Assembly: GCF_036884655.1 (NCBI RefSeq) | Contig: NC_088357.1 | Coordinates: 12,379,501-12,443,500 of the forward strand | Direction: 5' to 3' | DNA: 64,000 bases | Origin: Musa acuminata AAA Group | Taxonomy: Eukaryota > Streptophyta > Magnoliopsida > Zingiberales > Musaceae | Shown here: positions 1 through 12,500 of the stretch, piece by piece | Position numbering within the stretch: the stretch's first letter is position 1 | Layout: each line of letters opens with the position of its first letter | The notes under the pieces: generated by a model | Told to the model about the DNA's origin: nothing | The model's input: the letters and a program-made list of their open reading frames with translations, nothing else | Databases searched by the model: none | Translations under genes and position numbers: made by a program

Positions 1-205
1 CTCAAACTCAAAGCATCAAACTAATGGATGTATCAACTAGTTTAAGATATCTTGGCAAAATTGTGCCATGAGCCATTTGTAGTGAAAAGGTGCAACGCAT
101 GTTGAAGAGAAGACAGTAGCACTTGCATCCTCATCTTGTAAGCTAAGAAATAACTTCATCACACAGCTTATTCAAGGCAAATAGACAACAAAGAGAAAGA
201 TAATG

Positions 206-246
<41 letters not shown>

Positions 247-1299
247 AGGTTAGAGATGAAGCCTGTTAAGAATCATGTAAATTCGATGGCAATATGAACT
301 CAGTACTAACTATTTCTCAAGGCATCTGATTATGAACATAACTCAAGTACTTGTTTTCTCATCTCAACTCATCCCAAACTTCACTAAAACAAAATAGGTT
401 TGGGAGGTGTGTTGTTTAAATGAGTCAGATAAGGTCTCCATGTTTAAGTGAGTATAATAAATAAATAAAAACTTAATAAAATTATATATGTATAATAAAT
501 GATAAATGATGAATATGAGATGTTTGTTATATGTTATTATAACAAAATCACAAATCCTTGATGATGTTGTTCACAGAATTTACATAATTATCAAATATAT
601 AAATAAATATTTTGAGAGTAGTGATTGATGTTTTTATAGGTATCAGTAAACAATTTTAAATAATTTATTATAATATTTTAAATCTAGTATTAATCATTTA
701 TCCATTAAAAGAAAACCAGTATGTACCCCACACCAAATCTACCTGCATTACGGCAGTGCTGGGCCCTTCACGCGCGTCCCACTTGTGCTGCAACCATGAG
801 ACGGTAGTAGATGCGGGTTCGTTGAGAATGTTTTTGGACTAAAATAACAGCAATGGGTATTCGACCTTCGACGGCTCACTCGAGGTACCGAATTTGGGAC
901 CCACTCATGCAGCCACCCGTGGCCAACGACAGCAAGAGCGGTAGATTCTGAGGTACCCGTAAACCGATCACGAACAGCAAGCTTTCGGATCAAAAGAAGA
1001 GCAAGACATTCTTTACCCGTTTATGAGTCATTCGCGTATCTACTTTCCTTTAGAAAGTAGTTAGCCCATTTAAAGTGCGTCCCATTGATGACGTCGTTAT
1101 GTGCGACCGACTCATGCGGCGGGATACCCCATTGATCTCTGCCATAAGGTAGTGAATTGCACATGGTGGGCTCCACAGGTGTGGCCACCACTTCTGTCCA
1201 ACCACATGGCGGGTTGGCGGTTACGTGGTTAAGAACCGAAGAACGCTTGTCATTTTCGTACTCGTACATGGTTAATAACTGAAGCTACCGCCGTCAGAC
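1..1299. other. Intergenic DNA upstream of the SUN gene
   Basis: No gene recognised. Positions 1-740 are AT-rich; 748-1299 are more GC-rich and contain open frames without recognisable protein features or splice context. The GC-rich part probably belongs to the upstream regulatory region of the SUN gene, which is an inference from position only. Confidence 0.5.
208..243. repeat. (TC)n microsatellite
   Basis: A run of roughly 17 TC dinucleotides. It lies in AT-rich intergenic DNA and has no coding role. Confidence 0.95.
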
Positions 1300-2146
1300 G
1301 TGATGAGACCTTTACGTGGAACCCAATTAAGGCGGCCGTATTCACCAATCACGGCGCGGGTAAGGACACGAGTAGCGGTACTCTCTCTCTCTCTCTCTTT
1401 GGATTCTATTCGGCCCTCTTTCGAGCGATCACCAAATAACGGTACTGCCAAACCCAAAAGGAGGGCCGAGATAATTCCAATCTCCTTCCTCCTCTCGGCC
1501 CCAATTCCTGTGTCGTTTTCCCGCCCGATCGACGAGACTTCCTCTCGCAGTGCACGAGACGACGCACGCGGATCGAACCTTCTAGGTAATTTTCCGCCCA
1601 CATCCCTCTCCATTCTCATCTCCGATCCGTTGTACGACTCCGGTCGTGTTCTTCCTCCTCTATTTCTGGCCTCCGCTGTTGGAGATCAGCCTTAACCTCA
1701 AGCGGTCTCCCTCTCTCGCTTCGTTGCATATTCTTACTCTGGATTCGTCTGATTTTCGTGGAATTCAGTAGTCATTTGGGTTTCAGCACAATCTGTTTGG
1801 TTCTTTGACCTATTCTTTCTTTCTGTGTTTTATGGAGATTAGGGTTTCTTGTTAGTGCTTCGTGCTACCCTTTATTTGATTGTTTTTTTGGAAAACAATA
1901 TTTTTCCGTTTTGTTTTCTTGTGATTTTAGTAAAAAATTCTTCTTTTTTTCATAGTATCTTTTGCTTACGTGAGATTCTTTAGATTTTGCGATTTGATCA
2001 TCTGCTTGATTTTTTTCTGATTTTGTTTGCTTGGCTTTCGTACGATTGGGGGTTGACTGGGTCACTTCTTTTGAATGTTTTAGGTTGTTTCTAAGCTATA
2101 GGCGGGTTTTCCTTTCGAATCATCGTGCGAGTACCAAAGCGCGGCG
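1300..2146 (+). promoter_or_regulatory. Promoter / 5' UTR region of the SUN gene
   Basis: GC-richer leader with a (CT)n tract at 1381-1399, a common feature of plant 5' UTRs and core promoters, followed from about 1760 by T-rich sequence that looks like a 5' UTR intron. A plausible donor lies near 1585 (CTAG followed by GTAATT). The SUN start codon follows at 2147. The transcription start is not determinable from the sequence alone. Confidence 0.45.
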
Positions 2147-5100
2147 ATGTCTGCTTCCACTGCTGCAGCAATCGCGGCATCGCCGGCCACCAATAATGGT
2201 GCATCTCTGAGTTTAGATGCAGACACAAAATCGAATGCAAAGAGGAGAACGATGGTGGTCGTGGAGAAGAGGGTGAGTGCCGATGGGCTTGCTGAAGGGG
2301 CGATAAATGGGATTGTTAATGGGAAGGATCTAAGCCATACGATAAGGGGAGAATCTGTGATTGAGAGAAGAAAAGATTATTCACAGTTGAAGAAGCGGTT
2401 GATTGCTTCATCCACAGGATCCCCACGGCACAAGAAAGCAGCACCAAAACCTGGGAAATCCAAGTGGCAAACTGTCATTAGTGTCCTTACCAAGAACTGC
2501 TTGCTTCTTGCAGTCCTCGTATGGTTGGGGCAGACTATTTGGAGATGGAGTTTCAGCATAGGAGACAATGCGAACTCTTCACTTGCTGCTTTTGATTATG
2601 AAAGCAGGATTTCTGAAGTTGAGATATCTTTAAAGAAGACTGCTAAGATGTTGCAGGTACAACTAGATGTAGTAGATAAGAAAATTGGAAGTGAGATAGG
2701 GATTTTGACCAAAGAATTGTTGGAGAAAGTCGAAAAAAAAGGAACATTGTTTGAGGAGGAGTTGAAGAAGTTGGCAGCTAAAACTGATTCTTTGGACAAG
2801 TCTTTGGGCGAATTCAAGGACAAGGATCTGCTATCAAGGGAAGAATTTGAAACTCTTCTGACTGAGTTAAAAAACAGTAAAGGTGTAGACGATAGTAATA
2901 TGAATTTGGATTTGGATCACATTAGGATGTTTGCCAGGGATATTGTTTGGAAAGAGATAGAAAAGCATGCAGCTGATGGTCTTGGAAGGGTTGATTATGC
3001 TTTAGCTTCTGGTGGGGCCAAGGTGGTTAGGCATTCAGAGCCCTATGGTTTTGGCAAAGGTAACGGTTGGTTCACAACTGCTAAAGGTCGTAACAGAGTT
3101 CATGCTAGTGCAAACAAGATGCTGGAGCCTAGCTTTGGAGAACCTGGCCAGTGTTTTCCTCTTCAAGGAAGCAGTGGATTTGTTGAAATTAAGCTAAGAA
3201 CAGGGATCATACCTGAGGCTGTCACGCTGGAGCATGTCTCTAAGGTAATTTTTTTTCTGCTCCTGCTGCATTCTAGTTTTCCATTTACATTAATGATGAT
3301 TCTCATACAGCCATAAAATGTTTGAGCCTCTATTATGCGTCTCTATCTATTTTTTTATTTGTCGGTGTGTTGCGTTTAACCTACACTTTCCTAGAATGAT
3401 TAGCATGAGTGGTACAGGTGGAACCACCTAATGTCGATTTACTTGGGACTAATAATTATACGTCCTGAATGGGGATCTAGTGCCTTGATTTTGTAATTCC
3501 TTTTGTCAATTATGAGGCAATGCAAGAAAATGAAACGCTTAAACTGTTTTCATTTTCAGTTATGTTGCTTTGACTGAGGTTATACTGTGCTTCTCTTATT
3601 ACAACTGCCATTTATATGCAGCTTGTTACCCATTTGCTTGCTTGGAGCCCTGGACACCTTGAAATCTTTTAATGAGTAGGTCGCTTCCTATATGTTGCTT
3701 GTCAACCTTTTGCATAAGGACTATTTTGAAATTCAAATTTCGTATCAGCTTTCTTAAAGGTAAAATATTTGAAATAATTTCAAGGTAAGAGAGATAGCTT
3801 ATATAAATTAAACATAGATTTGAAAAAATGCAACACATGGTTCCTACATCAGATTCCTTTTGCTTATAATTACAAATCATGTACTTCTATTTTGTTGAAA
3901 TGCACAAGCTAAGAGCTACCGTGTTTTATATGGAAATCAAAACTTACTAGGATGTGAGACAGCTGTGCTTAATTGTAGGTTTGATTATAACAGTCATCTA
4001 ACTTTTACAAAATTGTGATCTTATGGTAAAATTAAGAAGACTGTTTGATTTTCCTTTTCTGGAAGTGTCTCAGGCGTCCAATGATAAGCGGTGGATTAAA
4101 CATTGTTCCATGATGAATATTGTTGTTTGGAAATCTTTAAGATCTTTTCAGATACTACTTGTTTTATATAGGAACCTTAACTAAATTAATACTGTTTGAG
4201 GATCAAAGCTACAACTTTTTCTTGTTACACATGATTTAGGACTATGAAAGATGCCATCTTTATGTCAATTGAGTTTCTCACAGTAAATTGCATTAATCGC
4301 TGTGCCATCGAGTGGTACAGTAGCTGCTGTGAATTTGTCTGTAACAATCAGGAAGAACAATAACATAGACATAACATGAATAAAGTAGCGAGGAGGAATC
4401 TGAAAGTTGGTGTTGCTTTTTAAGCAGTTTCTAATAATATGACTGCATAGCCTTTTAAGCAGTTCCTCTGAAACTTGGCTAAAATAGAAGTATGAGACTG
4501 AATGGTTGGATCTTGGAAACTGAGCGAATCAAGGATCCCAATAAACAAAGCACTCATGAAGAAGCTGGAAGGAACATGGATTCATATGATCATTCAGGTT
4601 CTCAAACTTAAAAGAAATCACCTTTTTTTTTTTTTTTTTTGTTGAACCCTGCACATCATCATTCGTTTGTTTTTTCTAAAATCTACCATACGTTCCTCTA
4701 ATATCCGAAGAAGGATGATGCTTAGGAGGGCTTCATGCTTTTTATCTTATACGCAGCAACAAATCTTGTGTTTCTAGAAGTTGCAATTCTTAGTTGGCCT
4801 CTCATGTTTGTGTGGTATGATTATTTCTAGTGAAACCTTATCTTGTTCTTTGCTTTGCTACTTCTCCTTGGAGCTCATCTCCACATATGGATTACTAACG
4901 TGCATCATGAGTCTGACTCCTGATGTCCCTTCTTGGAACGTGTATGGTATGCAGAGTGTGGCTTACGACAGATCGAGTGCCCCCAAAGATTGCCAGGTCT
5001 CTGCTTGGTTTGAATCCTCCGAGGAAGACCCATCTGGTGGTGTGAAGAAGGTTTTTGCCTTAACTGAGTTCTCCTACGACCTCGAGAAGAGCAACACACA

Positions 5101-5260
5101 AACGTTCGATGTAGAGGCGAGGGACTCCGGCGACGTCGTCAACATGGTTCGGCTCGACTTCACCTCCAACCATGGGAGTGCTGCTCTGACCTGCATCTAT
5201 CGCTTCAGGGTGCACGGTCACGAGCCCAGTACATCTGCAACCATGGGTTTGCAGCCCTGA
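2147..5260 (+). CDS. SUN1: SUN-domain inner nuclear envelope protein
   Basis: Two coding exons, 2147-3244 and 4955-5260 (GT-AG, phase 0), give 467 aa, close to the size of Arabidopsis SUN1/SUN2. The N-terminal ~105 residues are Ala/Ser-rich then basic (nucleoplasmic side). One membrane segment is at about residues 110-133, a Lys/Glu-rich coiled coil at about 150-245, and the SUN domain runs from about 283 (DYALASGGAKVV) to the C terminus. The intron falls inside the SUN domain, after EAVTLEHVSK; exon 2 resumes with SVAYDRSSAPKDC and ends with the conserved CIYRFRVHG motif. SUN proteins sit in the inner nuclear membrane and bind KASH/WIP-type proteins in the perinuclear space, forming the LINC bridge that positions nuclei and tethers meiotic telomeres. 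The open frame running past 3244 to 3316 is intron read-through. The SUN1 versus SUN2 assignment is not resolved; the class (C-terminal SUN) is secure. Confidence 0.95.
4623..4640. repeat. poly(T) tract in the SUN intron
   Basis: About 18 consecutive T inside the 1.7 kb intron (3245-4954). The rest of that intron holds nothing recognisable. Confidence 0.8.
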
Positions 5261-6585
5261 GGGAGCATGTTTTATGTTGTACCCACCCTTATTTTCTGAT
5301 CGTAGGGCATCCTCTTCACATCTTCTCTCTGCTCCTTTTGTCTGAGAACAGATGGACTTGGGATCTTCTGATCATTTTGACCCCTTTCTGTTCTTGCGGG
5401 TAGCAGCAGCTGTTACACTGAGACGGTGCCATCTATTTTATTGCATGTACGAATGTGGAACATTCGTATTTTGTTCTCTCATCAGTATTCTTTTGGGGGA
5501 TTCTTGTTATTGTGCAGTATGCAACTGAGAATGTCATCGTCATCATTCCAAGCGTCGAGGGATAGACAATAGCTTTTCCCGTGAGCTCACAGCCCGTTCG
5601 TGGCATCACAATGGAGGAATCCAATCACCAGGCAGGTAAGGTGAGACGGGCATTGGTAAGACTGTCCCAAAGATAATTTAACTCATATTGCTACTGTCGA
5701 TGGTTGTCGACCTGTTAATACTCTGTTAATAGGAAGATTTAGTGGAACGCTAAACTGATGATACCTAACCGACATATGGCATGGCTAGCCAGCAAGTAGC
5801 TGTCCTGGTGATTTTTTTTTTTTTTCATAAATAAACTTTAGTGTTTATTTCTCCAAATATGAACTTAAAATATATTTCCATCTAAACTTTTGTATTATGC
5901 ACATATTAATATTGGTTAGTCTTAGCACAGAAAGGATGACAACGGACAATGGAAGAAGATACACAGAGAGGGCAAAGAGAACATGAAGGTGTGATAAAAA
6001 TTTAACCAGTTTATTATAAAATTCTTGGCCCCATCTTTATCATGAAGGTGTGAAAAAGATGACATGACAATGGAAAAGAAGCAATAGGCAAAGACCCATC
6101 TGATTTAGGATGAAATCTTCTAAACCCATAATGAACCCCAGGTGGGTAAAGATATAGTATCACCCATATAATAGGCAAAGTGCCCCAGATACTTAATAAT
6201 TTCTAAAACCTAGGGCATAAAGTGAATTTTTCTGGAGAAATTGACAATTACTTTTTTGTATGATAAAATTTATTTTTATCATATGTGTTTTTAGAGGTGA
6301 TGTATATCTTTGTTAACTAATAGAATACAAGATTAATTTTTGTATGTAACCAAAGAAAAAACGCAAAAGTATTTAATGCGCTACATGTAGAGGTTTAAAA
6401 ATTGTAATGGCAAATAAGCCATTTCCAAACCTTACAACGATATATACATGAATTGATGCTTACAGGCCAAAAGGAAAAGTTGTCCAGAAAAGAAACATAA
6501 TTCGGGTTATATAGAAAGAGAATAACCATTACGATTCCTCAATTGAAGGGTGTCAAGATAACGTCTGCATGTTCAATAAATTTTG
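5261..6585. other. Intergenic region between convergent SUN and CstF77 genes
   Basis: Contains the SUN 3' UTR (roughly 5261-5560) and, toward 6585, the CstF77 3' UTR on the other strand. The middle is AT-rich; a short segment containing the string GAAGGTGTGA recurs near 5984 and 6043. No gene is supported. Confidence 0.5.
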
Positions 6586-9500
6586 TTAGTCAGTGCTAAC
6601 CGATTGGTCGCCCGAGAATGCACTTCCACCGGATGCAGCTGAACCCGTCTGCGAAGTGCTCCGACCTCTGCTTCTGTGCATTTGCCTGAGTCTAAAAACA
6701 TCTCTCGGAAGTGGCCGACTCTGCACGGTCGTCGATTCATCATCTTCTTGCCCTGGAGGCATAGTATGTCATTCATGTTAGGAATATAGATGCACAAGGG
6801 CACTTGAACATGATTCTATATGCAACAAAACCTGTAATTTGATCAGGCATATTGATAGAGAAGCTACTTAAATTCAAAACAAAGCTCGAGGGATAGTCTG
6901 GCAAATTAGCTTATTTTAGAAATGTGCAAGTTATAGAAATCAAGAACTCAAATATTCTAATGAAAACATGCATTCATGCATGGACATTGACAACCGTTAT
7001 CTATACCTATATGTCAAGAATGTATCCTACGTGTGCATATGGCCAAGTCAAGAAATAGTGAAATGCAACATGAGAATTTCTCCAACCCTAACCGTGAATT
7101 TGTTCAAAGAGTAACTGGGTGTTATTTTCAGTCCCGATCACAAATGATGTTGAAACACTGGATGCTCAAGGCCACTCTTCTGGAACTGACTGGAGCATAA
7201 TTGCACTGACCAGAGTAGAGGATGCTACTGGATATGAAGCTCTCACAAAAGTCACAGACAAAGAACTCAACATGCGATTAAGATGCAGGTGCAGCAGCCT
7301 AAGCAGAAAAGTTCAAATACAGAGAAATGCACCAGCTGGACACACTCTTAGTTGGATAAAGAAGACTGCTACTGCTGTATCTATAATTAGGAAGTGCTCA
7401 ATAACTCAAAACCAGAGGAAGAATTCTTAACACCTTTGTACATAAAGCCTCTCCCCTAAATATATCACTAATGTGACATATTTGACAAGTGGATTTTCCT
7501 TTGTACATAAAGCCTCTCCTCTAAATATATCACTAATGTGACAAATTTGACAAGTGGATTTATCGTGGCACATAAAGCCTCTCCCCTAAATAATATATCA
7601 CTAATGTGACAAATTAGACAAGTGGATTTAATTTCAACAAGGAAAACTGATGCATTTGATTGATCAACTGGTCAGCTTTCAAAACCATTCAATTAACCTA
7701 TGTTAGGGAGCTTATGGAACAAAAGAGACACATGCACATAAATGTCGATTTTTCTTGGTGGCTAGATATAAGAAAAGGCAGCGGTGCTGAAGGTACATAC
7801 TGTCAAGATCTTTTCTTTTGCCTGAATGTCCATCTCTAGGAAGCCTGTGAGGTGGTCCATTGTTCATTCGTGTCTTGATAGAGCCCGAATGGTCACTTGT
7901 GGTAGGTCCTGGACCACCAGGCATTTGCTGAAGAGAAGTGGCTGGTTTTCCAGTCTGTCCTGTTGGTATAGAGCTCTGTAGCAAAATAGATAAAACCACA
8001 TCTATATCTGGAGATGGTCCTGTCAAATCATAAAAAATGTCTCAAAAACATAGCTTTAACCAACAAATATGCAAGTTATTAAGCAAAATGTGATACAGGA
8101 ACATAGTGCAACCACAAATAAAATATGTAACTTTCAACTGCAATCATGAGTAAGACTGTAAGGGTTCAGATACTAGCAGACTTCAGAAACGGATATACTA
8201 AAGATAACATTCGTACAAAATTGTGTCATACAATCAAAAAATTTAATGGCATATGATACATCGTGAAGGCTGTTAAAAATAAACACTGAGTTTATTTGCT
8301 ACCAAGTTCAAATAGTTTCTACAAAAGAGAAATCTGATTGTTGCAAAAGCAAGATTGTGGATTCATGAACTTCAGCATCTTCATGATTACTTCAGGAAGA
8401 GCAATTTTGGGACTCTTTATCTCCTGGATAAGTTGATCTACAAAATTAATTCACATTGCTTTTCACATCAAGGTTTGCCATTTTAGATACCAAATACGTG
8501 CATGCCTTTGCTGATATACCAACACATTGTCACGAACTTAGCTGAAATTGCCTAAGTCGTGAGGCACCCTTGCGGTCAAGACGTGAACTTAGCTTGAGTT
8601 GTCTAAGTCGCGACACACCCTTACGCCAACTTCACGGACTTAGTTGAGATTGCTTAAGTCTTGAGGCGTCCTTGCGACATATGCGTCGACAAAGGTTCAG
8701 CCTAGTTGCAACCTCGTACAGGTCTCGAAGGACCTGTAAAACAAAAAGTTGATTAGATTGAAAACAAGTGACGAACAAGTCCCGACGTCTCGTAAAGAGG
8801 GAAGCTTTAAAAGCAATTCAGCAAGCACCTTGTGTGCACAGGAGAAAAGAGAGAGAGAGGAGGAAAACAAGGACTTTATAAGGTAGAACGAACAATTACA
8901 AGTCCACAAACAACTGTTCACCGGGTGCCGGGCGCGAAGGCAAGTTCCCGTCAAGTCAACGTGCGAACTTGTGAAGATTTTTCAATGCCCGACAATATAC
9001 CGAAACCCCATCCAACCCTATGCCACCTGGGGGGTTCCAGGGTGCTAGGATGGCTGACATTTCGTACGCTGCAGTGTGCTGAAAAAAACAGCCCGCGACA
9101 CGCGAAAACAGAGCCATTTTGATGCTTTTTGGCCCGGCGCGGTGAGCGATCGCATTGTGCACTGCAACCTATTCGAACATGTATTTTTACAAGCAAAAAC
9201 ACACAAAACCAAGACAAAACAGACTGCCATATCTTTGTTCAAGCACGCAAAAGCGATGAACGGTTCGTTGAACGAAGTTGTTGCGAGTGCGCGACGACCG
9301 TTTGTGACAACATGGTACGATCGTATGTACTAGGTCCAAAAGAAAAGGTGGGAGAGATGGGGAAGAAGATGGGAGGAGGCGGCAGCGGCCATCAAGGAGA
9401 GGAATACTGCATGTAGCACCATGTGGATGGCCAGCTAGTGTTCATACAAAAACCCCAAAGGTTGTGTGGGCGGCAAGAACAGATAGAAGAGATAAATACA

Positions 9501-12500
9501 TCTAGGAAAAATAGGGTAGTTTCAGTTGAATACAAAACAAGGAAAAACCATTTAAGATGGTCAAACATATATAAAGAATATTTATGCATTGGTTATTATT
9601 GTTGAGGTAACTTAGAATGTTGCTGAAAAGGAGAAACGGTCTAAGAAAATTTTATTCAAGGCATCAGAGACATTTGATAACTTTTTGTTTGACTAGTAAT
9701 ATTACCCTCAGTATTCCTTAATGACTTGACAAGTTCCATGTAGCTGACACTTAATAGTAGGGATCTTAGTGCTCGTGAACATTCCAAAATGCAGAAGATA
9801 ACCTAAAGTTATTGTGACCCTTTAGTAGGAGGGATTCAATCCATTTCAATTCAATCAAATCATATTTCAGATGGATAATTTGTGAATATGAATTCCCAAA
9901 CATATCTTTGACAGTATATATTTTAAGCCTGGCATGAGAAGGGTGTGAATGTGTAGGCATGTGTGTCAACATACGCATGAGAAGACCAGAACAAAAACAA
10001 TGTTTTGAGCATCTCAAGTATCAACAACCATGAGAAAAGGGCTAAAATATATATAATATATTTGACTAATATTGTGGATAACAGAGTGAATGCAGCACAC
10101 ATAAAAAAAAAGTTTAAAACATTAACATCAAAAATTTCCCCACAATCTAGAACAAGAAATTGCTTCCTCTGGATATGCAGGATCATAATGCTTCAGGACA
10201 TCTTAACATATAGTAATTATCAAATATATGATTTATTGGTGTGGAGATCCAATAATTCAGGGAAGACAGGACAAATACCCATTCCAAAGATTAATCATCC
10301 ATAGCTGGAAGGTCATCGATTATTCAACCATGGTGGTGTCTCTACCAATGACACAGTGATCTTCATTGTTTGTAACAAAGCAGAATACAGCTAACTTGAA
10401 GAAAAAAATGACTTGATGTGTCAAACAAATAATCTAGATAAGCTGGTTAATTGATAAAGTAATGGTACCTTCAACAGCAGGCATGTTTGTGATGAAAGCC
10501 ATTAAGGTCGGTGAAATTACTTTCAGGATGTCATCAAATGATTTTAGACCACTACCGACGAGACTTGAACCAGATGCAGATGTGGAAGCAGCTTCAGATC
10601 CTGTGGCATTTGAAAATGGAGCATGACATGCCTTTACAGAAATCACATGCTTCTGTCTGAATTGGAAATCCAACTATCATACTACATCTGCAAGGTACTT
10701 GATGTACAAATAGAAAAAGAAAACTGAAGTGTTACTTGTAGTGGAATAGTTACTTGGTCCTTCACTCCTACCCCACTTCAACAACAATATATAGATTCCT
10801 CGTGGTGTTTCATAATACTTTTACATCCTAGATCACCATTGTACATAATTTAGAACATCAAAATTGGAGATTAATTCTCATCAATCTCATGGTTCTCAAA
10901 ACCAGCATTTAATACCTTTATTCATACACAAAATGGACCAATATTAAGAAAAAATTTTATAATATACCACAATGTTCTAAATACTGGGCATAGTATCTGG
11001 TACATTTTGATATGACAAGGGGAAGGCACATGGACTGGGTGATTACCCCAATATGGTTGGAAACAGGGCATACTAGACATTACACTATTCATGTATCCAT
11101 CGAAACATGACAGATACTCAAATATGTGCTAGATGTATTAATTTTTAAAATAATTTTTAAAGCAGAACTGGTTGCAAAGAACTGTTTGCTGAAAACTGTA
11201 GATAACCTTTGCCTCTTTATCTCCGCTGCAGAAACAACCACCAGCGAAGCCCCCCACCACCATCCACAACCATCACTGCTATCTCAGCATCCGCCTCATC
11301 CAACTCATCATGTGCCTGCTCCTGTCACTACCCGTTCCTCATGTTGCTGTTGCCACCACCTCCTTCGACATACATCACTTCCCTCTGCAACTCTCTCTTC
11401 TCCTCCCGCTGCCTTCATCCTCTGCTCCTCTCTTGTTTCCTCCTCCCTTCTCTCGTTTCTCTTAGTCTGGGTTGTACTGACCCAAAGCGAGCGTTTGTAT
11501 GTCAGTATTGCAAAGGTACCATTGGTCCAATAGCTAACCAATATCAGCACCGGACCAAGATTTTAAACCTTGATGTCACACAAACATAATCTTTTGCAAT
11601 GTTCTATAATTAGCACATAACATGTGCTATTGTCATAGTGGATGAGAGTCTAAAGAGAATTAATTTTACACTTTGAGTTATCAAGGTAATTCTTATAAAT
11701 TAAAGGCTTTAGATTAAGTCATATATGACATGCAATTTAGTAATGCTAAGAAGAGTCACCAGGATATAGTTAAAGTTAAATAGTCAAGAAGTTTCATTAA
11801 ATAAAAAGCTTTAGTACGTTGGATCAATTGTTCAACGAGATGAAGAGATAAGAAAGCTGAACAATTAATCAAAGACAGTTGTTAAATCAGCAATGCTTTA
11901 TGAATCCAAATGTCGCTCAGTTAAAAAATCATATACAAAGTGTCTACATCGTTGAGATGAGAATGTTGAGGTGGAGTGTAAAGTTATTAGGAAAGATAGG
12001 AAAAAAATATTTTTACCCATGAACAATTAGGTATCACTTTGATGAAAGATAAAATGAGGAAAAAACGTTTAAGATGACATAGACATGTACTAAAAAAATT
12101 CATATATGTTAAAAGGGGTAAAATGATTATTGTTAGTTGTACAAGGACAGATGGAGAAAGACCTAAAAAACTCTTAATTTAAATAATGATTTAAATATTC
12201 TTAATTTAACTAAGATATGTCTTTTTATAAATCTCAATGGTGACAAGAAATCTATGTAGTTGACCCCAAATAATTGAGACTTTATGACTTTGTTATTGCT
12301 GTATAAATTAGCACATAGCATGTTCATTACAACTTGGTGAAGTATAACTAGAATGTTAATTTTTTCATTCCAAGTATATTGCCAGAAAGAATTCAAAATT
12401 TAAACTTTAGTTAACAAAACCAAGGTGATAGTTGGCTGTTGATTTAGTAGGAATATTTTCCATTCCTCTTGTAGTTGTGGGAGCCAAAGCCCTGTAAAGG

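Noticed and set aside
748..1619. Several 65-131 aa frames on both strands before the SUN gene
   Set aside because: GC-rich promoter-like DNA; no family features and no consistent splice sites.
7431..7631. Evenly spaced repeats considered as CRISPR-like
   Set aside because: Head-to-tail repeats without unique spacers, in a plant intron.
8697..9416. Cluster of small overlapping open frames on both strands
   Set aside because: They coincide with the solo LTR at 8528-9309 and do not correspond to gag-pol.
11126..11589. Ser/Pro/His-rich open frames of 126-135 aa
   Set aside because: They fall in a CT-rich block inside a CstF77 intron with repeat-like ends, and have no recognisable domain.
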